Source: Vogesella sp. LIG4
Lineage (GTDB): Bacteria; Pseudomonadota; Gammaproteobacteria; Burkholderiales; Chromobacteriaceae
Length of the DNA stretch: 64,000 nucleotides
Direction: 5' to 3'
Assembly: GCF_900090205.1 (NCBI RefSeq)
Contig: NZ_LT607802.1
Location: forward strand, 2,853,804-2,917,803
Notes under the pieces: model-generated
What the model was told of the DNA's origin: nothing
The model's input: the letters and a program-made list of their open reading frames with translations, nothing else
Database searches by the model: none
Shown: positions 17,428 to 25,678 of the stretch, piece after piece
How the letters are laid out: every line of letters begins with the position of its first letter
How positions within the stretch are numbered: the stretch's first letter is position 1
Position numbers and translations under genes: made by a program

Positions 17428-18501
17428 GTGTCGGAAGAACTGCTCAAGCAACATCGCGATGCTATCGACAGCATCGATATCCAAATTCTCAACCTGCTCA
17501 ACCAGCGTGCCCAGCATGCCCGCGACATCGGCGAGATCAAGGGCGGCGGCATCATCTACCGCCCGGAGCGCGAAGCCCAGGTGCTGCGCCGCATCAAGGA
17601 CCAGAACCCCGGCCCGTTGCCGGGCGAATCGGTGGCGCGGCTGTTCCGTGAAGTGATGTCGGAATGCCTGGCGCTGGAAAAGCCGTTGTCCATCGCCTAC
17701 CTGGGGCCGGAGGGTACCTTCACCCAGCTGGCGGCGCTGAAGCACTTCGGCCATGCCGCGCGCACCGTGGCCTGCGGCTCCATCGACGAAGCCTTCCGCC
17801 TGGTGGAATCGCGCACCCTGGACTACGTGGTGGCACCGGTGGAGAACTCCACCGAGGGCGCCATCGGCCGCACCCTGGACCTGATGGTCAGCTCGCCGCT
17901 GAAGATCTGCGGTGAAGTGGTGCTGCGCATTCACCACCACCTGCTGCGCAAGGATGCCGCCATGGATGGCATCCGCCGCGTGTACGCCCACGCCCAGGCG
18001 CTGGCGCAGTGTCACGAATGGCTGAACAAGAACCTGCCGGACAGCGTGGAGCGCGTGTCGGTGGCCAGCAATGCCGAGGCGGCCAGGTTGGCCGCAGAGG
18101 AGCCGGACTGCGCCGCGATTGCCGGCCAGGCCGCCGCCGAGCGCTACAGCCTGATCAAGCTGGCGGAAAACATCGAGGACGAGCCGAACAACACCACCCG
18201 CTTCCTGGTGCTGGGCCACCAGGACGTGGGCCCCACCGGCCAGGACAAGACCTCGCTGGTGGTGGCGGCGCCGAACCGCCCGGGCGCGGTGCACTACCTG
18301 CTGGAGCCGCTGGCGGCCAACGGCGTGTCGATGACCAAGTTCGAATCGCGCCCGTCGCGCGCCGGGCTGTGGGATTACGTGTTCTTCATCGACATCGAAG
18401 GCCACATCCAGGACGCCAACCTGACCCAGGCGCTGGAGGGGCTGCGCGAGCGCACCGCCTTCGTCAAGGTGCTGGGAGCCTACCCGCAGGCGGTACTTTA
18501 A
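17428..18501 (+). CDS. pheA: Bifunctional chorismate mutase/prephenate dehydratase (P-protein)
   Basis: Makes phenylpyruvate from chorismate through prephenate. The 357-aa protein has an N-terminal AroQ chorismate mutase domain (about residues 1-85, LLKQHRDAIDSIDIQIL), a prephenate dehydratase domain starting SIAYLGPEGTFTQ with the catalytic NTTRFLVLG segment, and a C-terminal ACT domain (TSLVVAAPNRPGAVHYLL) with the ESRPSR phenylalanine-binding motif. The start is the GTG at 17428; its ribosome site is weak. A GC-rich terminator follows. The product should be inhibited by phenylalanine. Confidence 0.97.
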   Translation: MSEELLKQHRDAIDSIDIQILNLLNQRAQHARDIGEIKGGGIIYRPEREAQVLRRIKDQNPGPLPGESVARLFREVMSECLALEKPLSIAYLGPEGTFTQLAALKHFGHAARTVACGSIDEAFRLVESRTLDYVVAPVENSTEGAIGRTLDLMVSSPLKICGEVVLRIHHHLLRKDAAMDGIRRVYAHAQALAQCHEWLNKNLPDSVERVSVASNAEAARLAAEEPDCAAIAGQAAAERYSLIKLAENIEDEPNNTTRFLVLGHQDVGPTGQDKTSLVVAAPNRPGAVHYLLEPLAANGVSMTKFESRPSRAGLWDYVFFIDIEGHIQDANLTQALEGLRERTAFVKVLGAYPQAVL

Positions 18502-18511
18502 GTTGCTGTCG

Positions 18512-18540
18512 CTCGCCGGGCCTGTGCCCGGCGAGCTGTT
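18512..18540 (+). terminator. Terminator of pheA
   Basis: CTCGCCGGGC (18512-18521) and GCCCGGCGAG (18526-18535) form a 10-bp stem with a 4-base loop, followed by a weak T-run. Confidence 0.75.
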
Positions 18541-18596
18541 TCTGACGCCTTGATTCATTTGTGGAGAGCCCGCCAACAGCGGGCGCAAAGCACATC

Positions 18597-19184
18597 ATGA
18601 CCATTCAATCCATCTGTCTGTTCTGCGGTTCCAACAGCGGCGGCAATCCCGCCTATGCCGAGGCCGCGCGCGATCTGGGCGGCGAGCTGGCCGCACGTGA
18701 CATTACCCTGGTGTACGGCGGCGGCAATATCGGCCTGATGGGCATCGCCGCCGACGCTGCTCTGGCCGCCGGTGGCCGCGTCATCGGCGTGATTCCCGGC
18801 TTCCTGCGCGACAAGGAAGTGGCGCACGACGGGCTGTCCGAGTTGCACATCACCCAGACCATGCACGAACGCAAGGCGCTGATGGAAGACCTCTCCGGCG
18901 GCTTCATCGCACTGCCGGGCGGCTTCGGCACCTACGACGAACTGTTCGAAATGCTGACCTGGGGCCAGCTGTCGGTGCACCAGAAGCCGATCGGCCTGCT
19001 CAACGTGGCCGGCTTCTTCGACCCGCTGCTGGCCATGGTGCAGCACGGCGTGCGCGAAGGCTTCATCCACGAGGCCAACCTGGCGCTGTTCGTGGTGGCC
19101 GACACGCTGCCGGTGCTGCTGGAGCGCATGAACCAGTACCGCGCCAACCCGGCAGCCAAGTGGCTGTCGCACGACAGCATCTGA
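18597..19184 (+). CDS. LOG family protein (Rossmann fold, TIGR00730)
   Basis: 195-aa LONELY GUY-type protein. The motif LPGGFGTYDELFE matches PGGxGTxxE, which binds the phosphate of nucleoside monophosphates; VYGGGNIGLMG is the second landmark. Members release bases from nucleoside 5'-monophosphates and in some bacteria activate cytokinins. The ATG at 18597 is chosen; a small GCCCGC/GCGGGC hairpin at 18568-18584 lies between pheA and this gene. The DAHP synthase homologue starts nine bases after its stop, so they are likely co-transcribed. Confidence 0.9.
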   Translation: MTIQSICLFCGSNSGGNPAYAEAARDLGGELAARDITLVYGGGNIGLMGIAADAALAAGGRVIGVIPGFLRDKEVAHDGLSELHITQTMHERKALMEDLSGGFIALPGGFGTYDELFEMLTWGQLSVHQKPIGLLNVAGFFDPLLAMVQHGVREGFIHEANLALFVVADTLPVLLERMNQYRANPAAKWLSHDSI

Positions 19185-19193
19185 GGCCGCGCG

Positions 19194-20210
19194 ATGATCA
19201 TCGTCATGGCCGCTGCCGCCACGGCAGCGCAGATCGACGCCGTGGTTGGCCGCATCCGCGCAGCGGGGCTGAGCGAGCACATCTCGCGTGGCACCGAGCG
19301 CACCATCATCGGCGCGGTGGGCGACGAACGCTCGCTGAGTGCCGACATGTTCGAAACCATGCCTGGCGTGGAGCGGGCGATGCGGGTGGTGAAGGACTAC
19401 CGCATCGTGTCGCGCGAGGTGAAGCCGGACAACAGCGTGGTATCCATCCGTGGCGTGCCCATCGGCGGTGCGCAGCTGCAGCTGATCGCCGGCCCCAGCG
19501 CCATTGAGGATGCCGCGCAACTGGCCGCGCTGGCGGCAGAATTGCACGGCCAGGGTGTGCGCCTGCTGCGCGCCGGCGCCTACAAGCCGCGCACCAGCCC
19601 GTATGCCTTCCAGGGCGTGGGCGAGCCCGGGCTGGAATACCTGCAGCAGGCGGCGCGTGCGCAGGGCATGCCGATGATCAGCGAGATTCTCGACGTGCGG
19701 CTGCTGGATACCTTCCTGGAATACGACGTCGATGCCATCCAGGTCGGCCCGCGCAATATGCAGAACGTGCCGCTGCTGCGTGAACTGGGGCGCATCAACA
19801 AGCCGGTGCTGCTGTACCGCGGTGTGTCCGCCACGCTCAGCGAATGGCTGATGGCGGCCGAGTACATCGCCATCGGCGGCAACCACAATATCGTGTTCTG
19901 CGAGCGCGGCGTGCGCAGCGTCGAGCCGGCCACGCGTAACGCGCTGGACATCACCGCCATACCGCTGCTCAAGCGCGAAACGCACCTGCCGGTGCTGGTG
20001 GACCCGAGCCATGCCGGCGGACGCGGCTGGCTGGTGCCGCCGCTGGCAGCCGCCGCGGTGGCCGCCGGTGCCGACGGCCTGCTGCTGGAAGTGCATCCGT
20101 CGCCGCAGGACGCCTGGTGCGATGCCGAGCAGGCGATCACGCCGCAGGCGCTGCAGGCGCTGCGCGCCCAGTTGCAGCCGCTGGCCGCCGCAGTTGGCCG
20201 CAGCCTGTAA
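19194..20210 (+). CDS. DAHP synthase homologue (type I-beta) with altered metal and PEP sites
   Basis: Related to 3-deoxy-7-phosphoheptulonate synthase, the first enzyme of the shikimate pathway. 338 aa: an N-terminal ferredoxin-like regulatory domain (MIIVMAAAATAAQIDAVV) and a TIM-barrel domain with YKPRTSPYAFQG, VGPRNMQN, CERGVRS and VDPSHAGG. Numbering runs within one of Thermotoga maritima DAHP synthase. His273, Glu299 and Asp310 match its metal ligands, but the metal Cys is Ser102 (AGPSAIED instead of GPCSVE). The PEP-site Lys of the usual LLKRG is Tyr208 (LLYRG). Activity as a standard DAHP synthase is therefore uncertain. Codons were checked: AGC and TAC. Confidence 0.85.
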   Translation: MIIVMAAAATAAQIDAVVGRIRAAGLSEHISRGTERTIIGAVGDERSLSADMFETMPGVERAMRVVKDYRIVSREVKPDNSVVSIRGVPIGGAQLQLIAGPSAIEDAAQLAALAAELHGQGVRLLRAGAYKPRTSPYAFQGVGEPGLEYLQQAARAQGMPMISEILDVRLLDTFLEYDVDAIQVGPRNMQNVPLLRELGRINKPVLLYRGVSATLSEWLMAAEYIAIGGNHNIVFCERGVRSVEPATRNALDITAIPLLKRETHLPVLVDPSHAGGRGWLVPPLAAAAVAAGADGLLLEVHPSPQDAWCDAEQAITPQALQALRAQLQPLAAAVGRSL

Positions 20211-20229
20211 CCCTTACCGTGGAGAGCAT

Positions 20230-20682
20230 ATGAGCGAGAACACCGTTGTCAGCCTGCAGCAGATCGAAAACTACCGCTTCGACAACAGTTTTGCCGAGGG
20301 CGACTACCGGCTGCAAAGCGACGAACCGGCACCGCTGGGTGCCGCCAGCGGCCCGTCGCCCACCCAGCTGCTGGCAGCGGCGGTGGCCAACTGCCTGAGC
20401 GCCAGCCTGCTGTTCGCCTCGCGCAAGTTCCATATCGATTTCGAGCCGCTGTCCTGCGAGGCCAATGCGCTGGTGGACCGCAACGAACGCAACCGCCTGC
20501 GGGTGCAACGCATCGACGTGGTGCTGCGTGCCGGCAAGCCGGTGGCCGCTGCGGCCAACCTGGAGCGCCTGCTGGGCAGCTTCGAGGACTTCTGCACCGT
20601 GTCGCAGAGCGTGGGGCTGGGCATTCCCATCCACGTCAGCGTGCTCGATGCCGACGGCACGCTGCTGAAGCAGCAGGAGTGA
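20230..20682 (+). CDS. OsmC family protein
   Basis: 150-aa OsmC/Ohr-fold protein, probably a thiol-dependent peroxidase or a relative. Two conserved cysteines are seen in VANCLSASLLF and in FCTVSQSVGLG, the positions used by OsmC to reduce organic peroxides. The start ATG at 20230 has GGAG directly upstream. It follows the DAHP synthase homologue by 19 bases and is closed by a bidirectional terminator. Substrate class is inferred from the family. Confidence 0.88.
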   Translation: MSENTVVSLQQIENYRFDNSFAEGDYRLQSDEPAPLGAASGPSPTQLLAAAVANCLSASLLFASRKFHIDFEPLSCEANALVDRNERNRLRVQRIDVVLRAGKPVAAAANLERLLGSFEDFCTVSQSVGLGIPIHVSVLDADGTLLKQQE

Positions 20683-20701
20683 TCCCCTCGCTGTAGAAGA
20701 C

Positions 20702-20725
20702 AAAACCCGCCGTCTGGCGGGTTTG
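20702..20725. terminator. Bidirectional terminator between convergent genes
   Basis: AAACCCGCC (20703-20711) pairs with GGCGGGTTT (20716-20724). A and T tracts flank both sides, so it can serve OsmC on the plus strand and the dapF operon on the minus strand. Confidence 0.88.
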
Positions 20726-20766
20726 TCACGTCTGGCGTGGCTGGATAGTGCGGCCAGGGTTGGGCG

Positions 20767-21333
20767 CTAGATGTAGCGCAGCAGCAGCGGCACCAGCAGC
20801 TCGGCAGTCCAGCCCAGCACCAGCGGCGCGGCGACGGCGGTGAGGGCGACGCCAGGCCAGGACAGCCAGCCCTCATTGCGCCGGCTCAGTTGCAGACACA
20901 GCCGGTACAGCAGGTAGCCGCTGACGGCCACCAGCGGCGGCAGCATGGCATAGGCCTGCAGCGGGCGGTCGGCCAGTACCGCGCTGAGGGTGATCAGCCC
21001 CAGGTGCAGGCATAGCTGCGATAGCGCGTAGGCGGTCAGCAGTGGCGGCACGCCATCCAGTCGCAGGCCGTTGCGGCCAACCTGCAGCGTGCCGCTGGCC
21101 AGCAGCAGTGCGGCAATGCCGGTCCAGGCGTAGGGGTAGAGGAAGGGCAGCCAGATCGGCACCACCGCCAGCGTGGGCAGGGTGAGGCGGAACAGGATGG
21201 CGCAGATGAAATAGCCGCCGACAAAGGCGAACGCTGCCGGCAGACACTCGCTGGCGATCAGCCGCCACAGCGCATGCAGGATGTACAGCGCCAGCGGTGC
21301 CAGCAACAGCAGGCTGGAAATGGCCGGACTCAT
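20767..21333 (-). CDS. Polytopic membrane protein, unknown
   Basis: 188 aa with about five to six hydrophobic segments and a short basic loop (CLQLSRRNEG). No enzyme motif is visible. It starts in the stop of the DUF484 gene (ATGA), making it the last gene of a dapF-DUF484 operon. The segments AISSLLLLAPLALYILHALW and AYALSQLCLHLGLITLSAVL look like membrane helices. I cannot name its family. Confidence 0.72.
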   Translation of the reverse strand: MSPAISSLLLLAPLALYILHALWRLIASECLPAAFAFVGGYFICAILFRLTLPTLAVVPIWLPFLYPYAWTGIAALLLASGTLQVGRNGLRLDGVPPLLTAYALSQLCLHLGLITLSAVLADRPLQAYAMLPPLVAVSGYLLYRLCLQLSRRNEGWLSWPGVALTAVAAPLVLGWTAELLVPLLLRYI

Positions 21334-21965
21334 GCCTTGCCCAGCACCCTCAGCAAGGCTTGCGACATCAGTTCGCCCATCTGTGCCAGGTAGTGGGTCT
21401 GCATTTCCAGCGTGAAGCGCTGCGGATCGTCGCTGGCGATCACCAGCATGCCGAACGGCTCGGTGCCGTCGCGCAGCGCCACCTGGGCAAAGGATTGCAG
21501 CACCGGCGTGGCCGGAAACCAGCCGATGATCTCGTCGTTGGCGTACGGGCCGCAGTAGGGCGCCGACAGGTTGCCGGCCAGCAGGCGGATGTCCTGGCGG
21601 CTGTTGTACAGCTCGCTGTTTTCCGCCGCAGTGTGCCACAGCCGCAGCGCCACGCGCTGCAGCCCGAAGTGCTCGGCAAAAATGTGCTGGATGGCGTGAT
21701 TGACCTCGGCCAGGGTGTGGCCGCGCAGCAGCGCTACCGCCAGGCGGTGGCTGCGCGCCACGATCTGGTCGTTCTGCTCGCCGTGGCGGATCAGCTGCGT
21801 CAGCCGGGCTTCCAGCTGGCGGTTGCGGTCCTTCAGGTCCAGCATCTGGCGGTCGGCGAACGATACCACGCGTTCCTGCAGCGGCTTCAGGCCATAGCGC
21901 GGAGCGTGGCTGGCCAGGAAATCCGGGTTTTCGTCGAGGTAGGCCAGAATGTCTTCAGCTTGCAC
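21330..21965 (-). CDS. DUF484 family protein (GAF-like)
   Basis: 211-aa protein of the DUF484 family, which has a coiled N-terminus (ADRQMLDLKDRNRQLEARL) and a GAF-like domain. The family sits between dapF and xerC in many Proteobacteria; here it follows dapF by 35 bases, supporting the assignment. Its role is not established. Translation of the membrane protein downstream begins in its stop codon. Confidence 0.88.
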   Translation of the reverse strand: MQAEDILAYLDENPDFLASHAPRYGLKPLQERVVSFADRQMLDLKDRNRQLEARLTQLIRHGEQNDQIVARSHRLAVALLRGHTLAEVNHAIQHIFAEHFGLQRVALRLWHTAAENSELYNSRQDIRLLAGNLSAPYCGPYANDEIIGWFPATPVLQSFAQVALRDGTEPFGMLVIASDDPQRFTLEMQTHYLAQMGELMSQALLRVLGKA

Positions 21966-22000
21966 ACCACACTCCTTGCGTTACGTTGGCCGCAGGGCCG

Positions 22001-22831
22001 CTAGATTTCGATTTCGCCGTTGAACACGGTAACCGCCGGGCCGGTCATCTTCACCGGCAGGCCGGGGCCGCCCCAGGCAATGGTCAGGTCGCCGCCACGG
22101 GTGTGCACCAGCACCACCTTGTCCAGCAGGCCGCGGCGGATGCCGGCCACCACCGCTGCACAGGCGCCGGTGCCGCAGGCCAGCGTTTCGCCGGCGCCGC
22201 GCTCGTACACCCGCAGGCGGATCTCGCCACGGCCGACAATCTGCATGAAGCCGGCGTTGACGCGCTCCGGAAAGCGGCTGTGATGCTCGATCAGCGGGCC
22301 CTGCTGCGCCACCGGGGCGGTGTCCACGCTGCTGACCACCTGCACCGCATGCGGGTTGCCCATCGATACCACGCTGACGTCCACCGACTGGTCGGCTACC
22401 TGCAGCGGGTGGCTGATGGCGTCGCCTTCGGCGATGAAGGGGATGTCCAGCGGTGCAAAGCGCGGCACGCCCATGTCCACGGTGATCAGGCCGTTGTCGT
22501 CCATCATCGGTACGATCACGCCCTTGGCGGTTTCCACGCGGATGGCGCGCTTGTTGGTCAGCTTCTGCTCGGTGACGAATTTCACGAAGCAGCGCGCGCC
22601 GTTGCCGCACTGTTCCACTTCGCTGCCGTCATTGTTGAAGATGCGGTAGCGGAAGTCGTTCTCTGCCGCCTGCGGCGCTTCCACCAGCAGCAGCTGGTCG
22701 AAGCCGACGCCGGTGTGGCGGTTGCCCAGCTGACGCAGGCGCTCCGGGGTCAGCTGCACCGTCTGGCGCACACCGTCGATCACGACGAAGTCGTTGCCGA
22801 GGCCGTGCATCTTGCTGAATTTGAATTTCAT
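22001..22831 (-). CDS. dapF: Diaminopimelate epimerase
   Basis: Converts LL- to meso-diaminopimelate for lysine and peptidoglycan. 276 aa. It begins [16 protein letters not shown]; the two catalytic cysteines are in [10 protein letters not shown] and [10 protein letters not shown]. Length and motifs match the family. The ATG at 22831 is used because the family starts at this point; an in-frame ATG 39 bases upstream would add an unusual tail. First gene of a minus-strand operon with DUF484 and a membrane protein. Confidence 0.97.
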   Translation of the reverse strand: MKFKFSKMHGLGNDFVVIDGVRQTVQLTPERLRQLGNRHTGVGFDQLLLVEAPQAAENDFRYRIFNNDGSEVEQCGNGARCFVKFVTEQKLTNKRAIRVETAKGVIVPMMDDNGLITVDMGVPRFAPLDIPFIAEGDAISHPLQVADQSVDVSVVSMGNPHAVQVVSSVDTAPVAQQGPLIEHHSRFPERVNAGFMQIVGRGEIRLRVYERGAGETLACGTGACAAVVAGIRRGLLDKVVLVHTRGGDLTIAWGGPGLPVKMTGPAVTVFNGEIEI

Positions 22832-22939
22832 GATTGTGCTGAATATGGGGGGATCTTGTTTCGCCATCATAACCGATTCACCCGTGCTGTCATGCAGTTT
22901 GCCGCATATGGATGACTGTCGATAAATTCAAACGCTTGA

Positions 22940-22968
22940 TTGACACCTTACTGACCAGTAAGTAGAGT
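22940..22968 (+). promoter_or_regulatory. Promoter with embedded TetR operator; likely leaderless transcript
   Basis: TTGACA (22940-22945) and TAGAGT (22963-22968) are 17 bases apart. Between them lies the perfect inverted repeat CTTACTGACCAGTAAG (22947-22962). The ATG of the regulator is only six bases past the -10, so transcription should begin at or near the start codon. The operator position would block RNA polymerase, giving autorepression. Confidence 0.75.
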
Positions 22969-22974
22969 CGCCGC

Positions 22975-23571
22975 ATGACTGCGGACCTCGACGCGCGCCA
23001 CGATACGCGCAAGAAAATTCTCGACCTGGCGGAAACGCTGCTGCTGACGCGCGGCTTCAATGCCTTCAGCTACCAGCACATCAGCGCCGAGCTGGGAATG
23101 CGCAATGCCGCCATCCACTACCACTTCGCACGCAAGACCGACCTGGGCGTGGCGCTGATCGAGCGTTACCGCCGCCGCTTTGCCCGCTTCATCGCCGCGC
23201 AGGCCGGCCTGGCGCCGGCCGAACAGCTCACGCGCTACTACGCACTGTCCGACAGCTACCACCAGCGGCAACAGATCTGCCCCAGCGGCATCCTGTCCGC
23301 CGAGCTGCATACGCTGCCGGCGGAAATGCAGCAGGCTGCCGGCGCCTTCGTGGCCGAGATGCGTGCCTGGGCGGTGGACATCGTGGCGCGTGGCCGTGCC
23401 GACGGCAGCATGCACTACGCCGGCAGCGCCGAGGGCATGGGCGCGCTGGTATTCGCCGCCATGCAGGGCGCGCTGCAGCTGGCGCGCTTCGATGCGGCCG
23501 CCATCGGCGGCGTCACGCAGCAGCTGGCCGCCTTGCTGGGCCTGGCAACGGTGGGCAATAACAAGGAATAA
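22975..23571 (+). CDS. TetR/AcrR family regulator
   Basis: 198 aa. The N-terminal helix-turn-helix reads FSYQHISAELGMRNAAIHYHF, written here as FSYQHISAELGM plus RNAAIHYHF, which is the TetR pattern. The C-terminal ligand domain is variable and contains a Cys-Pro (QQICPSG). Its ATG sits right behind a promoter holding a palindromic operator. The next genes, a DUF4442 hotdog protein and a crotonase-family enzyme, suggest control of an acyl-CoA pathway by a fatty acyl ligand; that is an inference. Confidence 0.9.
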   Translation: MTADLDARHDTRKKILDLAETLLLTRGFNAFSYQHISAELGMRNAAIHYHFARKTDLGVALIERYRRRFARFIAAQAGLAPAEQLTRYYALSDSYHQRQQICPSGILSAELHTLPAEMQQAAGAFVAEMRAWAVDIVARGRADGSMHYAGSAEGMGALVFAAMQGALQLARFDAAAIGGVTQQLAALLGLATVGNNKE

Positions 23572-23606
23572 CAGTAGCAAACAACAACACGACACGAGGA
23601 AACAAG

Positions 23607-24110
23607 ATGAGCACAACAAAGAACAGCATGTGCCGCATGGTGGACAAGACAGCTGCGCTGCCCGCCGGCCTGCGCAGCTGGGTGATTACCCGCATGTTCG
23701 GCCGCTTCGTGCCGTTCCTGGGAACCGCCGGGCTGGTATTCGAGCAGGTAAGCCGCGAGCTCATGGTGGTCAGCGTGAAAAACCGCCGCAAGGTGCAGAA
23801 CCACATCCAGGGTCTGCACGCCGCCGCCATGGCGCTGCTGGCGGAGACCGCCACCGGCTTCGTGGTGGGCATGAACGTGCCGGACGACAAGCTGATGCTG
23901 CTCAAGTCGATGAAGGTGAGCTATTTCAAGCGCGCGCAGGGCGATATGCGCGCGGTGGCCACGCTGAGTCCGGAGCAGGTTGGCCGCATGTTCAGCGAGG
24001 ACAAGGGCGACGTGCTGGTGGACGTGGTGGTGACCGACCAGTCCGGCGAATCGCCGATTGCCTGCGAAATGGTGTGGGCCTGGGTGCCGAAGAAGCGCAA
24101 GGAGGGCTGA
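23607..24110 (+). CDS. DUF4442 hotdog-fold protein (thioesterase-like)
   Basis: 167 aa, DUF4442 group of the hotdog superfamily. Landmarks are SVKNRRKVQNHIQGLHAAA and ETATGFVVGMNVPD, with Asn-His-x-x-Gly-x-His-Ala in the position of the usual catalytic loop. GAGGAA lies six bases before the ATG. It sits between a TetR regulator and a dienoyl-CoA isomerase-like gene, so a role in acyl-CoA handling is likely. Substrate unknown. Confidence 0.83.
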   Translation: MSTTKNSMCRMVDKTAALPAGLRSWVITRMFGRFVPFLGTAGLVFEQVSRELMVVSVKNRRKVQNHIQGLHAAAMALLAETATGFVVGMNVPDDKLMLLKSMKVSYFKRAQGDMRAVATLSPEQVGRMFSEDKGDVLVDVVVTDQSGESPIACEMVWAWVPKKRKEG

Positions 24111-24114
24111 GGCC

Positions 24115-24927
24115 ATGGATTACAGCACGCTGACGCTGAACGTGGATGGCCATGTCGCCCACGTGGCGCTGAACCGCCCGGACAAGGCCAACTCGCTGAA
24201 CGAGGCGATGTGGCAGGAGCTGCAGGCGGCACTGGAGTGGTGCGATGCCGAGCCGCAGGTGCGCGCGGTCGTGCTGTCCGGCAACGGCAAGCACTTCTGT
24301 GCCGGTATCGACCTCACCATGCTGATGGGCATGCAGCAGGCGGTGGACGATAGCTGCGAGGCGCGCAAGCGCGAAAAGCTGCGCCGGCTGATCCTGCGGC
24401 TGCAGGGTAGCGTCAACAGCCTGGAGCAGTGCCGCAAGCCGGTGATCGCCGCCATCCACGGCGCCTGCGTCGGCGGTGCGCTGGACATCGTGCTGGCCGC
24501 CGATATCCGCATCGCCGCCGCCAATGCAGTGTTCAGCGTGCGCGAAGTGGCGGTGGGTATGGTGGCGGATGTGGGCACGCTGCAGCGCCTGGCGCGGGTG
24601 GTGGGCGAGGGTCACGCCCGCGAGATGGCGCTGACCGCGCGCGACCTGCCGGCCGCCGAGGCCGAGCGCATGCACCTGGTGAACCGCGTGCAGCCGGATG
24701 CCGAATCCGCACTGGCCGACGCACTGGCCACCGCGGCGCAGATCGCCGCCATGTCGCCGCTGGCGGTGCGCGGCACCAAGGAAATCCTCAACTACAGCCG
24801 CGACCACAGCGTGGCCGACAGCCTCAACTACGTGGCTACCTGGAACGCGGCGATGCTGCTGTCGGATGACATCCAGCAGGCGGTGATGGCGGCGGTGAGC
24901 GGTGGCAAGGCGACGTTCCGCGACTGA
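24115..24927 (+). CDS. Crotonase family; delta(3,5)-delta(2,4)-dienoyl-CoA isomerase-like
   Basis: 270-aa enoyl-CoA hydratase/isomerase fold. The oxyanion hole segments are GNGKHFCAGIDL and HGACVGGALDIVLAADIR, the latter split as HGACVGGALD and IVLAADIR. The segment VGMVADVGTLQRL carries the Asp typical of delta(3,5)-delta(2,4)-dienoyl-CoA isomerases, which help degrade unsaturated fatty acids with odd-position double bonds. It follows DUF4442 by four bases and ends at a terminator made of two inverted TTGGCCGCA words. Confidence 0.88.
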   Translation: MDYSTLTLNVDGHVAHVALNRPDKANSLNEAMWQELQAALEWCDAEPQVRAVVLSGNGKHFCAGIDLTMLMGMQQAVDDSCEARKREKLRRLILRLQGSVNSLEQCRKPVIAAIHGACVGGALDIVLAADIRIAAANAVFSVREVAVGMVADVGTLQRLARVVGEGHAREMALTARDLPAAEAERMHLVNRVQPDAESALADALATAAQIAAMSPLAVRGTKEILNYSRDHSVADSLNYVATWNAAMLLSDDIQQAVMAAVSGGKATFRD

Positions 24928-24953
24928 GCTGCGGTGCCGGTGAGTTGACATGC

Positions 24954-24989
24954 AAAAGGTTGGCCGCATGCTTGCGGCCAACCTTTTTT
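24954..24989 (+). terminator. Terminator built from an inverted TTGGCCGCA pair
   Basis: AAAAGGTTGGCCGCA (24954-24968) pairs perfectly with its complement at 24973-24987 around a 4-base loop, followed by T to 24989. The A tract at the front makes it work for narL on the other strand too. Neisserial DNA-uptake sequences are often arranged this way. Confidence 0.93.
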
Positions 24990-25024
24990 GTGCTCACTGC
25001 CTGCTGCGGGCGATAGGTGGCGGC

Positions 25025-25678
25025 TTACACCTTGTCCAGCCCGTGCTCCACCGCGTACACCGCTGCCTGCACCCGGCTGGACAGGTTCAGCTTGCGCAGG
25101 ATGTTCTGCACGTGCACCTTCACCGTGCTTTCCGCCAGGTCCAGTGCGCGGGCGATTTCCTTGTTGCTGACGCCGCGCGACAGCCAGGCCAGGGTTTCGC
25201 GTTCGCGCGGGGTGAGGCTTTCCAGCTCCAGGTTGCGCGTTTCGCTGGCCGGTGCGCGCAGCCGCGCCACCAGCTTGGCGGTCATTTCCGGCGACAGTAC
25301 GCTGTCGCCATCCACCGCGCGGCGGATGCTGGCGAGCAGGAAGTCGGCGTTGATGTTCTTCAGCAGGTAGCCGCGGGCGCCGCTCTTCATGCACTCGGCC
25401 AGGTCATCGCCGTCCTCGGACACGGTGAGCATCAGCACCGCCAGCTGCGGCTGGGTTACCAGGATCTGCGCCAGTGCTTCGCGACCGTTCATCTGCGGCA
25501 TGTCGATGTCCAGCAGCACCACGTCCGGTTTCAGTTGTTCGGCCAGCTTGACGCCTTCCAGGCCGTCGGCGGCTTCGCCGACGATGTCGAAATCGGGCTG
25601 GCGCTGCAGCAGTGCCTTGAGGCCGCTGCGGAACAGGGTGTGGTCGTCTACCAGCAGGATGCGTATGCTCGGGTTCAT
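25025..25678 (-). CDS. narL: Nitrate/nitrite response regulator, NarL/NarP type
   Basis: 217-aa LuxR-class response regulator. Receiver domain: acidic pocket VDDH, phospho-acceptor Asp in VVLLDIDMP, Thr/Lys in LTVSED and LLKNI. Output helix-turn-helix: LTPRERETLAWLSRG and NKEIARALDLAESTVKVHV. Sequence and context match NarL/NarP, which respond to nitrate through NarX. The start overlaps the stop of narX by ATGA. Targets would include narK and nitrate reductase genes. Confidence 0.92.
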   Translation of the reverse strand: MNPSIRILLVDDHTLFRSGLKALLQRQPDFDIVGEAADGLEGVKLAEQLKPDVVLLDIDMPQMNGREALAQILVTQPQLAVLMLTVSEDGDDLAECMKSGARGYLLKNINADFLLASIRRAVDGDSVLSPEMTAKLVARLRAPASETRNLELESLTPRERETLAWLSRGVSNKEIARALDLAESTVKVHVQNILRKLNLSSRVQAAVYAVEHGLDKV

